Assembly: GCA_037200005.1 (NCBI GenBank) | Contig: JBBCGY010000001.1 | Span: 602,416 to 666,415 of the forward strand | Direction: 5' to 3' | DNA length: 64,000 nt | From: Alphaproteobacteria bacterium | GTDB taxonomy: Bacteria > Pseudomonadota > Alphaproteobacteria > UBA9219 > RFNS01 | Shown: positions 32,001 to 34,440 of the stretch, in pieces | Position numbering within the stretch: position 1 is the stretch's first letter | Layout of the letters: the number at the start of each line of letters is the position of its first letter | Program-made: the position numbers and the translations under genes | Notes under the pieces: generated by a model | The model's database searches: none | Seen by the model: the letters and a program-made list of their open reading frames with translations, nothing else | Told to the model about the DNA's origin: nothing

Positions 32001-34440
32001 AGGCTACGAGAATTTCGCCGTTGGCTATCATGCGCTTCTCAATACGACGACGGGCTACAAGAATATCGGCATCGGCACCGACGCGCTGTTCAGCAACGTG
32101 AATGGCGATCATAATATTGGGATCGGCGAGCGCGCGGTGGCAGGCGGCGGTGATGGTATATCGGGCGGCGCCAATATCGGCCTCGGCTACGAGACACTAT
32201 ATAAAGTGACAGAGGGTTCCGACAATTTCGCCGTCGGCTATCATGCGCTGATGAACACGACGACGGGCTACAAGAATATCGGCATCGGCGTCGACGCGCT
32301 GGTCAATAATGTGAATGGCGATCATAATATCGGACTCGGCGAGCGCGCGGTGATGGGCAATAATATATCGGGCGGCGCCAATATCGGCCTCGGCTATGAG
32401 ACGCTGGCAAACTTGACGGGGGGCAACGAGAATTTCGCCGCCGGCTATCATGCGCTTCTCAATACCACAACGGGCTACAAGAATATCGGCATCGGCACCG
32501 AGGCGCTGGTCAACAATGTGAATGGCGATCATAATATCGGGATCGGCGAGAAAGCGGTGATGGGCAATAATATATCGGGCGGGCATAATATTGGCCTCGG
32601 TTATGAGACGCTGGCAAACTTGACGGAGGGCGGAGAGAATTTCGCCGCCGGTATTGGGGCGCTCAACCACACCACGACGGGCAACAGGAACGTCGCGCTC
32701 GGCAGGCTCGCCATGTACAACAACTTAACCGGCAGCTCTAACGTCGCGCTCGGCGAGGCTGCGATGCTGGGCAGCGGCGCCGGCATATCGGGAGGGAATA
32801 ATGTCGCCATCGGCCGCGAGGCGCTCCATGACGTGGACGAGGGTGAAAACAATGTCGCTGTCGGCAACGCGGCGCTCAGCCGCACGACGACAGGCAGCAG
32901 GAACGTGGCGCTCGGTTATCTCGCCATGTACAATAATTTTACCGGCAGTGCTAACGTCGCGCTCGGCGAGGGGGCGATGGTGGGTAGCGGCGGTGGTATA
33001 TCGGGAGGGAATAATGTCGCCATCGGCCGCGAGGCTCTCCATGATGTGGATGAGGGCGAATACAATGTCGCTGTCGGCAATGCGGCGCTCAGCCGCACGA
33101 CGACGGGCAGCGGGAATGTCGCGCTCGGCAAGCTCGCCATGTACAACAACTTTACCGGCGCCAATAACATCGCGCTCGGCCAGAATGCGATGCTGGGCAG
33201 CGGCGGCGGCATGTCGGGAACGGATAATGTTGGCATTGGCCGAGAGGCGCTCAACAATCTGGCGTCGGGCGACCATAATTTCGCCGTCGGTTACCGCGCT
33301 ATGTATAGCACTACGACCGGCGCGAATAATATCGCCCTCGGCTTCCAGGCCGGGTATAACGTCACGACCGGCCAGAATAATATCCTGATCGGCAACAGCA
33401 CGGATACGCCCGCCGCCGGGACGAGCAACTGGCTGAATATTGGTGGGATGATCTTCGGCAGCACGACCACCGGATCGCAGGTCGTTGTCGGATCCGGCGT
33501 CACGTCGGTGGTCGCGGATATCGCGCTCGATGTGCAGGCGACGAATTCGCTGCGGGTTCCGGTCGGCACGACGGGGCAGCGTCCCGCCACCGGCCTCGCG
33601 GGCATGATCCGCTATAACACCACGACCGCCGATGTCGGGCTGGAATATTCCGACGCGGGCGGGACATGGCATAACGTCTCCGGCGGCGGGGGTGGTTCCA
33701 GCAATCTCGGCGCATCGGCTTCCGCCACCAGCCCGTCGCGCAGCGGCGAGGCCAATACCGGCCTGTTCAGCGTCACCAGCGGCGGCAGCGGCCAGGTCTC
33801 CATCGCTTCGCTCGGCAGCGAGGTCGCGCGCTTCGCCTCATCGACGGTCATCAATTTCCTCGGCTCGACTTCGACGGGGGCGGCGATCACCGTCGGCACC
33901 AACTCGACCAACGGCAACGGCGCGCTGCTGACGGCGGCGGGGGTCTGGACCAACGCTTCCGACGCCCGCCTGAAAGAGAATGTCCGGCCGATCCAGTACG
34001 GGCTGAACACCGTGATGCAGCTCAACCCGGTCGCCTATGAGATGAAAGGCACGCATGACAAGCAGGTCGGCTTCATCGCGCAGCAGGTCGAGCCGGTCAT
34101 CCCCGAACTCGTCGTCAAGAACAGCGACGGCCGATATGGCCTGTCCTATGGCAACATGACCGCCGTGACGGTCAAGGCGATCCAGGAACTCAAGGCCGAG
34201 AACGATAATCTGCGGCATCAGGTAGCGATGCTGCAGGCGCAGATGGACGGCGGCGCGGGCGGTTCCGGTAAGCTGGGCGACGCGGGCGGCGATGATGGCA
34301 TCAAGCGCGCGAGCTTCTTCGGCGGCGACGCGGCGCTGTTCTACGGCTTCGGCGGACTGCTGTTCGTCGGCATCGCCGGGGTCGGATTCATGGTCATTCG
34401 CCTGCGCCGCGAGTTGCGGGCGATGAAGAAGGCGGCGTAA
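5065..34440 (+). CDS. Giant 9,791-residue repeat fibre/adhesin: prepilin-like N-terminus, beta-roll repeats, C-terminal Peptidase_S74 chaperone
   Basis: One open frame of 29,376 bases; I estimate just under 1 MDa because it is so rich in Gly, Ala, Thr, Asn and Ser. In order: basic leader (1-26); hydrophobic segment (28-50) after G27; pseudopilin-like domain to ~190 with the only four cysteines I can find (99, 115, 149, 178); tail-fibre-like GGTGA repeats (~260-480); a GLGTTDPQDRLHV fibre module (~569-660); 17-residue repeats of the form N-x-A-x-G-x-x-A-L-x-x-x-T-T-G-x-x from ~750 to ~9,500, interrupted by 14 linkers; Peptidase_S74 with SDARLKENV (S9632, K9637); a coiled coil (~9703-9727); and a C-terminal membrane segment with a basic tail. 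Repeats of this kind resemble YadA heads and phage or bacterial fibres, which are trimeric. The probable role is a surface or released adhesive fibre. No secretion genes adjoin it. Confidence 0.9.
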   Translation: MTQKRHSVTSNPLLRKRKTPARAREAGFMIAPILYVLTLAGVGAAILFSGYSQILRTNIEISRNNAAKNELSAASRTLAAKTTLINGETQIQPPAVLDCSSADAAKLPGGNTTDCSTAGGSGSPTTFGVLDPASGTKQLDPWGHYYIYCRWEGLAANPGDSGIMIISAGPDGRLQSTCNSGTTPGGDDRVEWLSVANTIQRANVWDYQTATGVDPAKAHFGIAGDAVQVTASGDITARSLTLSATGNITTGSLTLTTTALPIDQGGTGARTADDALTNFGGQTTGIDVFRSLTETGARVALGATAVGHGVFTAGSTAAGRGALGAGAIGDLLFQTSTAADARATLGAQAIGDALFQTATASTARATLGATSVGEGVFTAISTGAALDSLGAGATGKAVFAAGTESAGQDALGAGATGKAVFIATTTGDAYTALGLVNGNPVNITASNATSAGTATTISGTLDIAHGGTGATDWSGALANLHANDASNLTVGTLHRDRLPPPDAIGGVVYNWGTVNDKGIVTTPHDVVSNELRENDTAVTVSDLTAGTSTGGEIAFTIEGTTQAVFNDVGYLGLGTTDPQDRLHVAGTNAAIRLEGEEETNRFFRITTNADRRWEFGADNTDETGGAVGSNFVIKRYDDNGDPLPGTPFMIDRATGNVTFSGTISASGFSGTSTGGGSMALGVSAAATNPARDTEVNTGLFSGATGRVSVASLGTEVARFSATGLNLTTATGALQINSMNGLRLTTTGNPIVGDTAMSATLAPLSVGIGKNALASVTAERSAVAIGHRALAANTTGSGNVAVGREALRDNISSSYNVAIGYQAMATGTAGGDQNNAVGYQALYNNWGSLNNAFGYRALLNNTYGLYNSGFGDSVLQNTTTGSFNSAFGATALYGNTTGSSNNAFGVEALYSTTTGNNNVAVGSDTLYRNVGGSNNVAVGHNAVMGTVGQSALVNNLVGVGYAALTAAYSSATGNTAVGYQASTAITTGANNTTFGYNAGNTITTGANNLLIGSGVTTPAADTNNWLNLGGMIYGSTLTGSQVAIGSGITSMTPQIALDVRTTNSIRIPVGTSAERPTTGAAGMLRYNTSSGTPEYFDGTIWQSFSSATSTGMSIVLGGSASANNPYRSGELTTGLFSTTTGGSGQVSVASLGVEVGRFSATGLNLTTATGALQINSVNAIKMPNASSLVIGNSGATALTGANNVSVGYQALNATTTGTANTAVGYQALDANTGGVSNAAFGENVLGSNTTGINNAAFGGNDGGGKYTLGSNTTGAFNSAFGPGALGSNTTGEENSAFGDAALSSSTTGGFNTAFGAGGLLSNINGSYNTALGSGPYPDTTLGRNTSGNYNLGLGSGALKGVTSGSSNIGLGHNVGSTLQTGSDNILIGNTADTPAAGTNNWLNIGGMIYGSTLTGSQVAIGSSITSMTPGIALDVQTTNSIRIPVGNSTTDRPTGVTGMIRYNTTSGVVEYFDGLTWLSFANTSGSSLTTNLGGSAAAANPARNGEANTGLFSTTTGGSGQVSVASLGVEVGRFSATGLNLTTATGALQINSVNAIKMPNASSLVIGNSGATALTGTNNVSVGYQALNATTTGTWNVAVGSGALAANTSGTGNTALGGEALNATTIGIDNIGIGSGALYRNTVGQYNVSIGTDALTTATGASGLVAVGFEALKLAQTTATGNVAVGHQASKNVSTGANNTTFGYQAGNTITTGANNILIGSGVTTPAAGTNNWLNIGGMIYGSTLTGSQVAIGSSITSMVPGIALDVQTTNSIRIPVGNSTTDRPGTGAAGMIRYNSTSGWPEYYDGSTWLAFASGGSSSVTTTLGGSAAAANPARSGEANTGLFSVTSGGSGRVSVASLGTEVGRFDGSGLNLMTATGALQINSMNGLRLTTTGNPIVGNTAMSSSAAPLSIGIGRNALAGASVESYSVAVGHRALAVASGAPYLTFGNTAVGYNAMAVTTSGNGNAAVGAEALAANTTGGGNNALGAGALYSNQTGSSNNAVGNGALFSNTTGSSNNAMGDEALGLTTTGTDNIAMGTYAMHANTVGQYNVAIGTNALATSTGLSNAIAIGFEAMNAAQTTATGNTAVGHQASKAITTGRRTTAVGYQALTANTTAVGNTAVGSSAMANTSTGSWNVAVGSSALSSNTNGSGNTAVGDGAAAANTSGVFNNAFGDDALSANTTGNNNIAIGDKAIYTATGLSDTVGIGFEALKLAQTTATGNTAVGHQALAADTTGAANTAFGYQAGDGITTGSNNILIGNGADTPAAGTNNWLNIGGLIYGSTLTGSQVAIGSSITSMVAGIALDVQTTNSIRIPVGNSTTDRPGTGAAGMIRYNSTSGWPEYYDGSAWKGFASGGSSAVTMTLGGSAAATSPQRSGEASTGLFSATTTGGGQVSVASLGTEVARFSATGLNLTTATGALQINSVNAIKMPATDNLVVGNTGATATTGSNNVAVGKSALNATTTGTDNIGLGTSALAANTVGQYNVGIGTSALTTATGLSNTIAIGFEALKLAQTTATANVAVGHQALKATTTGNNNTAMGYQALTANTTGTTNSAFGSGALMVATTASNNNAFGAGVLGGTTTGNHNNGFGSSTNGASALQSNTTGSANNAFGGSYGATNAPLGANTTGNYNSAFGDTALSKATTASDNNAFGSGALRNTVTGNNNVAFGSAALQGNLAGIYDVAIGNYALYTSTGLNDTVAVGYEALRNAQNTATGNVAVGHQALKAVSTGANNTTLGYTAGTALTSGAQNIAIGSGALATVTTGTDNVAIGKNAIGSTASALAPTQLVAIGTDALSTARTTATGNTAVGYQASKAITTGSGNTAVGYQALTTVDTGTLNTAMGYRALAIATSGSHYNAAFGDYAMGNSTTGTSNVAVGDYALYANSGGTTNSAIGGDVLWQNTTGSYNNAVGGGDGAAGGAALGANTTGSNNNAFGHAALGYNQTGSNNVAIGDAALSTATGLSSTVAVGFEALKLAQTTATGNVAVGHQASKNVSTGANNTTFGYQAGNTITTGANNILIGSGVTTPAAGTNNWLNIGGMIFGSTLTGSQIAIGSSITSMVPGIALDVQTTNSIRIPVGNSTTDRPGTGAAGMIRYNSTSGWPEYYDGSTWKGFASGGSSSVTLNLGGSAASTSPQRTGEAGTGLFSVTSGGSGQVSVASSGVEVGRFDGSGLNLTTATGALKINSVNALKMPGIANLALGEAAMTSITGGVSNVAAGYYALYNTTTGTENIAVGVGALYNSVNGQHNVGVGFEALRGGTGMSGQYNAAFGTQALWSLTTGVQNTANGYVALYNTTTGNYNSALGVGAMYSNVNGTGNAAVGYEALRGATGMSGNYNAAFGHQALYSLTTGGNNFAGGYQALYNNATGSNNIAIGTAALNTATGLSETVAIGFEALKLAQTTATGNVAVGYQAMAATTTGIRNTALGYQALQVTTTGTRNTAIGHMALQANTGGERNVAVGYDALQSNTTGIGNTGIGTDALFQATSGDHNVAVGRLAFPAISFSGSTNIGIGYNVGTTLQTGSNNILIGSGVTTPAAGTNNWLNIGGMIYGSTLTGSQVAIGSSITSMVPGIALDVQTTNSIRIPVGNSTTDRPGTGAAGMIRYNSTSGWPEYYDGSAWQSFSAGGTGPSSINLGASAAAANPRRSGEAGTGLFSVTSGGSGQVSIASLGVEVARFSATGLNLTTATGALQINSMNGLRLTTTGNPIVGDTAMSATLAPLSVGIGKNALAAVTTEGYNVAVGHQALAANTSGHDNSALGESALRSTTTGFSNSAVGNEALRDNTTGQYNSAFGASALQSNTTGTVNNAFGESALYSTTTGTENNAFGNSALYSNTIGRYNNAFGNQALYSATTATGNNAFGHQALYSTTTGGYNNAFGEGALYSNTTGTRNSAFGFQALNTTTTGTDNNAFGYQALSANTTGLRNQAIGGWALRLSTTGNDNIAIGDAALTNNTVGGFNVAIGTSALATATGLSSTTAIGYQALSSAQTSAGANTAVGYRVLVSTTTGANNNAFGYEALRDNTNGNYNNAFGRWALSQNTTGANNSAFGDGTMGSNTAGGNNSAFGSGALAGTTTGSENSAFGFQALRDNGTGNQNSAFGTWAASQTTTGTNNVAMGYVAFSGNKVGQYNVAIGSNALYTSTGLDNTVAIGYQALNLAQTTATGNTAVGHQALAADTTGNNNTAIGYAVLDANTTGINNTAVGTNAMGATTTGSWNAAVGSNALGSNTGGYGNTAVGDGAASFNTTGFFNNAFGDDALRANTVGTHNIAIGNAALYTATGMVGGVAIGHHALYLAQTTATGNVAVGHNASAAISTGANNTTLGYQAGNTITTGANNILVGSGITTPAAGTNNWLNIGGLIYGSTLTGSQVAIGSGLTSMVPGIALDVQTTNSIRIPVGNSTTDRPGTGAAGMIRYNSTSGWPEYYDGSTWKGFASGGSSSVTLTLGASAAATSPSRSGEVNTGLYSANSGEVSAASLGTQILRLSSTNFAYGSSALNGITTGSNNFAAGPGVLYSTTTGTDNVGIGNSALYYNTVGQQNIGIGYAAMRGASGMTGSSNIGLGSQTLYSLTTGSNNVAGGSSSLYSTTTGTDNVGIGSSALYSNTIGQQNIGIGYAALRGASGMTGSSNIGLGSQTLYSLTTGSNNVAGGSVALYSTTTGTDNVGIGNSALYSNTIGQYNIGIGYAALRGASGMTGNNNIGLGYQTLYSLTTGTNNFAGGTSALYNTTTGADNIAIGNGALYYNTIGQYNIALGKSALYTATGLSNTVAIGYQALNLAQTTATGNTAVGYNASSAVSTGANNTTFGYQAGSTITTGANNILVGSGVTTPAAGTNNWLNIGGMIFGSTLTGSQVAIGSGITSMVPGIAFDLGSNTNSMRIPIGNSTTDRPGTGATGMIRYNTTSAVVEYFDGSIWQSFANTSGSTTSMALGGSVGAPNPYRSGEATTGLFSTATGGGGQVSVGSVGVEVARFSATGLNLTTATGALQINGVNAHRQFGTANIAIGASALNATTTGTDNIGMGSSALAANTVGQYNVGIGTSALATATGLSSAVAVGYQAMNLAQTTATGNAAVGYQALKSLSIGTYNSAFGHQALYTSTTGVRNNAFGFQALYNTTTGTDNNAIGYQALYGNTAGVRNQALGGWALKQNTTGTDNIAIGDAALTANTVGQYNVAIGTSALATATGLSSAVAIGYQALRVAQTGATGSVAVGPSALANTTTGAYNNAFGGLALASNITGSYNVAIGESALTMATALDGTVAVGYHALQWAQTTATGNTAVGYNASGALTTGTNNTAVGYQVLAATTTGTDNTAMGTSALAANTVGQYNVAIGTSAMATATSAVSSTAVGYQALQATTTSHNSAFGYQALKSNTTGNLNSAFGASDASFGGAGSALTANTTGSVNSAFGAGALASATTANSNNAFGAGALQRTTTGSNNNAFGSSAVNESAMQQNTTGSGNNAFGGDYANVNAALGANTTGNWNSAFGDTALSHATTASDNNAFGSGALRNTTTGHDNAGFGSVALLSNLTGSLNVAIGNYSLTTSTGLDNTVAVGYEALRNAQTTATGNTAVGYQASKAVSTGKANTTLGYTAGTALTTATGNTALGYGAMATVTTGSGNVAIGSGAIGATASAFAPVNLTAVGTNALNLARTTATGNVAVGYNASTVLTTGANNTTVGYTAGTALTSGAQNIAIGSGALTTITTGTDNVAIGVNAIGSTASAFAPTKLVAIGTDALSLARTTATGNVAVGYQALKVTSTGNDNTAMGYLALTSNTVGQWNTAVGSNALVATTTGLNNTAVGAYTMMSNTSGHDNNAVGSGSFSALQNNTTGTNNNAFGSNALGNNTTGNFNSAFGDSALLTATGASGLTAMGFEALKLAQTTATGNVALGYQASAAVSTGANNTTFGYQAGNTITTGANNILIGSGVTTPAAGTNNWLNIGGMIYGSTLTGSQVAIGSSITSMVAGIALDVRTTNSIRIPVGNSTTDRPGTGAQGMIRYNTTSGWPEYYDGSAWQSFASGGTGPASTNLGGSAAATSPQRSGEANTGLFSVTSGGSGLVSVASLGVEVARFSATGLNLTTATGALQINSVNAIKMPATDNLVVGNTGATATTGSNNVAVGKSALNATTTGTDNIGMGKNALAANTVGQYNVAVGTDALSTATGATVSIAIGYEALKLAKTGAYGNTAVGHQALKSTTTGTINTAVGFLALTSMTTGSYNTALGDNTMVNSVVGDGNVAIGDYALYNNQVSGNVAIGVDALWQNTTGGHNTAVGANALQGNSTGEGNSAFGVGVLYSTTTGNQNSAFGSSRMVNGALASNSTGSSNSAFGAGYWEAALGSNTTGNYNSAFGDSALAKATTADSNSAFGTFAMVNTTTGAHNSAFGYNVLQANLTGSNNVAFGENALYTSVGLSNTVAIGFEALKLAQTTATGNVALGYQASAAVSTGANNTTFGYQAGNTITTGANNILIGSGVTTPAAGTNNWLNIGGMIYGSTLTGSQVAIGSGITSMVAGIALDLGSNTSSMRTPVGNTAQRPGTGAAGMIRYNTQTGAGVVEYFDGTTWQSFANTSGSSSTTALGASAGSPSPYRSGEATTGLYSANSGEVSAASLGTQMLRLSTTNFAYGSGALNAITTGSNNFAGGANALYSTTTGADNIALGNTAMLSNVNGQRNIAMGSNTIRGGSGMSGSDNIGLGAQALYALTTGGNNFASGYTALYSTTTGTDNIAIGNTAMLSNVNGQRNIAMGSNTIRGGSGMSGSDNIGLGAQALYALTTGGNNFASGYTALYSTTTGTDNIAIGNSAMLSNVNGQRNIAMGSNAIRGGSGMSGTDNIGLGAQTLYSLTTGTNNFASGYQALYNTTTGADNIGIGYQALLGNTVGQYNIALGKSALLTATGLANTVAIGYEALKLAQTTATGNVALGYQASAAVSTGANNTTFGYQAGNTITTGANNILIGSGITTPAAGTNNWLNIGGMIYGSTLTGSQVAIGSGLTSMVAGIALDLGSNTSSMRTPVGNTAQRPGTGAAGMIRYNTQTGAGVVEYFDGTTWQSFANTSGSSSTTALGGSAAAPSPYRNGEATTGLFSATTTGGGQVSIASVGVEVARFSATGLNLTTATGALQINGANALRQFGTQNVAVGPLALNATTTGTENTAVGYSTLKSMTTGQWNTAVGSGAMQATTTGYDNTAVGAGAMYNNTGGTDNTVVGDDALASNTMGSKNVALGQAALATATGISNTVAIGYQALAANLSGPGNTAVGYMALSTSTGGGYNNAFGSSALKSNTTGASNSAFGADAFSIGALGSNTTGGYNSAFGGGFYKSALGSNTTGAYNSALGSEAAGNIIDGNHIVAIGAGALATATGLSDTVAVGYEALKLAQTTAVGNTAVGYQASTAVSTGTANTTLGYTAGTALTTATGNTALGYGAMATVTTGSGNVAIGSGAIGATASAFAPTNLTAVGTNALSLARTTATGNVAVGYNASTAITTGNNNTTLGYTAGAALTSGAGNVALGSGALAPITTGTDNVAIGRNAIGSTASAFAPTQLVAIGADALSLARTTATGNTAVGYQASKAITTGSGNTTFGYQAGTAMTTAQTNVAIGYQALSTVTTAVGSTAVGYMTLASSTGDNNTAVGSWSLRSNTNGYSNTAVGEATLGSNTTGVYNVAIGGPDIAGDYSPLYSNTTGNYNTAVGTQALGHATTAYSNSAFGSTALINTTTGVENSAFGAVAMTSNLTGSSNVAFGVKALYTSTGLDNTVAVGFEALNLAQTTATGNTAVGYQASKAVSTGKANTTLGYTAGTALTTATGNIAIGYTALSTVTTGSGNVAIGNNTINPASSATPLNLTAVGTNALSLARATATGNVAIGYNASTGITTGANNTTLGYTAGAALTSGAQNIAIGSGALAPITTGTDNVAIGVNAIGSTASAFAPTQLVAIGTDALSLARTTATGNVAVGYQASKAITTGANNTTFGYQAGNTITTGANNVLIGSGVTTPAAGTNNWLNIGGMIYGSTLTGSQVAIGSGITSMVAGIALDLGSNTSSMRTPVGNTAQRPGTGAAGMIRYNTQTGAGVVEYFDGTTWQSFANTSGSSVTTTLGASAAAASPNRTGEANTGLFSVTSGGSGQVSVASLGTEVARFDGSGLNLTTATGAYLINGANALTIKAGDNLIIGNTGATAVTGGQNVAAGKGALNATVTGSYNSAFGTDALYNNLTGDNNVAVGQAALYSSTTGSIGNVAVGASALKSFQSGSGNVAIGTTAMFGATDGSDNIALGHDSLWSNQGNGNIAFGLEALHDTTTGDGNIGIGGSALRSNVTGGYNIALGNTAMFNADGGSQNIALGHDSLWNNQADENIALGQNALHDTTTGGHNIGIGSSALINNVNGDHNIGLGQEAVRGDGDGMSGSDNVGIGYQTLYSVTEGSGNFAGGLAALNRTTTGSMNVALGSQAMYNNLTGSSNVALGENAMRGSGDGISGSSNIGIGSGTLHDLLVGTDNIALGNSALWRTGTGSMNVALGSLAMYNNLTGNSNVALGENAMRGSGDGISGSGNVAIGYQTLHDIESGEQNIALGDSALRRTWTGSMNVALGSQAMYNNITGSSNIALGENAMMGDGGGMSGTYNTALGYSSLHDLSTGTYNIALGYQAGNSITTGEKNILIGYDVDTPAAGTSNWLNIGGVIFGATATATPQIAIGSGIASFTAGVALDVQTTNSMRVPVGTTGQRPGTGLAGMIRYNTTTADVGLEYSDAGGVWHNVASGGGSPSADLGTGPSATAPQRSGEAGTGLYSANSGEVSVASLGTQILRLSSTNFAYGDGALNAVTSGINNFAAGYQALTSTTTGTDNTGIGYQPLFTLTTGSRNFAAGNQAQLQNSTGDDNTGIGWYALRNNTTGNRNIGIGPQALQGDLGGMSGDDNIGLGYQTLMNLTEGSNNFAVGAGALLFNVNGDSNIALGERAVRGDVGGMSGNANIGLGYETLANLTEGYENFAVGYHALLNTTTGYKNIGIGTDALFSNVNGDHNIGIGERAVAGGGDGISGGANIGLGYETLYKVTEGSDNFAVGYHALMNTTTGYKNIGIGVDALVNNVNGDHNIGLGERAVMGNNISGGANIGLGYETLANLTGGNENFAAGYHALLNTTTGYKNIGIGTEALVNNVNGDHNIGIGEKAVMGNNISGGHNIGLGYETLANLTEGGENFAAGIGALNHTTTGNRNVALGRLAMYNNLTGSSNVALGEAAMLGSGAGISGGNNVAIGREALHDVDEGENNVAVGNAALSRTTTGSRNVALGYLAMYNNFTGSANVALGEGAMVGSGGGISGGNNVAIGREALHDVDEGEYNVAVGNAALSRTTTGSGNVALGKLAMYNNFTGANNIALGQNAMLGSGGGMSGTDNVGIGREALNNLASGDHNFAVGYRAMYSTTTGANNIALGFQAGYNVTTGQNNILIGNSTDTPAAGTSNWLNIGGMIFGSTTTGSQVVVGSGVTSVVADIALDVQATNSLRVPVGTTGQRPATGLAGMIRYNTTTADVGLEYSDAGGTWHNVSGGGGGSSNLGASASATSPSRSGEANTGLFSVTSGGSGQVSIASLGSEVARFASSTVINFLGSTSTGAAITVGTNSTNGNGALLTAAGVWTNASDARLKENVRPIQYGLNTVMQLNPVAYEMKGTHDKQVGFIAQQVEPVIPELVVKNSDGRYGLSYGNMTAVTVKAIQELKAENDNLRHQVAMLQAQMDGGAGGSGKLGDAGGDDGIKRASFFGGDAALFYGFGGLLFVGIAGVGFMVIRLRRELRAMKKAA
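5143..5640 (+). other. Prepilin/pseudopilin-like N-terminal domain of the giant protein
   Basis: Residues 27-190. A basic leader ends in EAG-FMIAPILYV: a Gly before Phe at the start of a ~20-residue hydrophobic helix, as at prepilin peptidase sites, although the usual Glu at +5 is Pro. Further on, DPWGHYYIYC (from residue 140) and the stretch ISAGPDG resemble the WG-x-PY-x-Y and S-x-G-x-DG motifs of GspG-like pseudopilins and pilus-tip adhesins. Cysteines at 99, 115, 149 and 178 could form two disulfides. Processing by a prepilin peptidase is inference. Confidence 0.6.
5840..6520 (+). repeat. Phage-tail-fibre-like GGTGA and ~24-residue Ala/Thr repeats
   Basis: Two copies of a motif D/H-x-GGTGA (LPIDQGGTGARTADDAL at about 5845 and LDIAHGGTGATDW at about 6450) bracket roughly six ~24-residue units of the type ARATLGAxxxGxxxFxT. 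Such units are familiar from tail-fibre proteins of dsDNA phages. They sit between the pseudopilin-like domain and the beta-roll region and may form a stalk. Confidence 0.65.
12720..13500 (+). repeat. Block repeat A, related to 21190-22330
   Basis: This stretch encodes a run of units whose order and odd insertions (an ASALQSNTTG unit, a GGSYGATNAPLGANTTG unit, a DTALSKATTASDNNAFG unit, then GYEALRNAQ and GSTASALAP) recur with changes at 21190-22330. Shared irregular insertions show duplication of the whole block, not independent expansion of single 17-mers. Confidence 0.7.
14761..15390 (+). repeat. 210-bp tandem array 1 in the fibre gene
   Basis: Corresponding T-T-G positions fall at 14761, 14971 and 15181, a period of exactly 210 bp (70 residues: three 17-mers and one 19-mer that holds the G-x-G-M-S-G insert). 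The third copy degenerates into ordinary units. Confidence 0.75.
18631..19470 (+). repeat. 210-bp tandem array 2 in the fibre gene
   Basis: Copies start at 18631, 18841, 19051 and 19261, each 210 bp. Each encodes an NIGIGYAALRGASGMTG unit followed by an NIGLGSQTLYSLTTG unit, then two ordinary 17-mers. The first three are very similar at the DNA level; the fourth has drifted. Confidence 0.85.
25021..25860 (+). repeat. 210-bp tandem array 3, with two copies one base apart
   Basis: Copies start at 25021, 25231, 25441 and 25651. The blocks 25051-25260 and 25261-25470 are identical except for one base (C at 25080, T at 25290). This indicates a very recent duplication or gene conversion. Each copy encodes units with SNVNGQRN and GGSGMSGSDN. 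Confidence 0.9.
29860..33300 (+). repeat. Tandem ~207-213-bp arrays near the C-terminal end of the fibre region
   Basis: Three sub-arrays with period about 213 bp (71 residues) are seen: AGCAT marks at 30376, 30589 and 30802; GAATATC marks at 32061, 32274 and 32481 (213, then 207); and GAACGT/GAATGT marks at 32688, 32901 and 33114. Each unit carries a G-D/G-G-x-S-G insert, and the encoded units are richer in Asp, Glu and His than those upstream. Confidence 0.75.
33940..34440 (+). other. Peptidase_S74 chaperone, coiled coil and C-terminal membrane anchor of the giant protein
   Basis: Residues ~9,626-9,791. SDARLKENV at 9632 matches the self-cleavage site of S74 (endosialidase-type) intramolecular chaperones, where the Ser and the Lys five residues on form the catalytic pair and the cut falls before the Ser. 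The core follows: LNPVAYEMKG, VGFIAQQVEPVIPELV, YGLSYGNMTAV. A heptad-rich stretch (VKAIQELKAENDNLRHQV) follows, then a ~20-residue hydrophobic segment (FGGLLFVGIAGVGFMVI) and a basic tail. The family needs trimer formation for cleavage. The membrane segment after the chaperone is unusual. Confidence 0.85.

Larger units (their letters stand above)
7320..33420 (+). repeat. 17-residue (51-bp) YadA-head-like beta-roll repeat region
   Basis: About 26 kb of units such as NSAFGATALYGNTTGSS, with strongest conservation at N, A, G, A-L and T-T-G. Removing 14 linkers of roughly 190 residues leaves room for about 350 units; this is an estimate from lengths, not a count. Unit length is mostly 17 with some 16-19. 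The pattern resembles the 14-residue YadA head repeat, whose units each make one turn of a left-handed beta-roll in a trimer. Copies differ mainly by synonymous changes and by the variable positions after the G. Confidence 0.85.
8036..33700 (+). repeat. Fourteen near-identical ~190-residue linkers between beta-roll blocks
   Basis: Each linker contains, in order, ITTGANNILIGSG, AGTNNWLNIGGMIYGST, a GSQVAIGS segment, a TTNSIRIPVG segment, GMIRYNTTSG, a Y-F/Y-DG-x-x-W segment, and ATGLNLTTATGALQIN. The Trp codon of NNWLN lies at 8134, 9262, 10258, 11884, 14182, 15709, 18142, 19588, 22888, 24526, 25978, 29068, 31072 and 33430, all in frame. Spacing varies from about 1.0 to 3.3 kb, so the blocks between linkers differ in repeat number. 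The GMIRYN...DGxxW part resembles modules common in phage and bacterial fibre proteins. Copies 8 and 10-12 share a variant (LGSNT-S-MR); copies 13 and 14 share another (TTADVGLEYSDAGG). Confidence 0.85.

Noticed and set aside
7320-33420. CRISPR-like or other regular DNA repeats
   Set aside because: The 51-bp and 210-bp periods are in frame with a protein, copies abut without unique spacers of constant length, and there are no cas genes.
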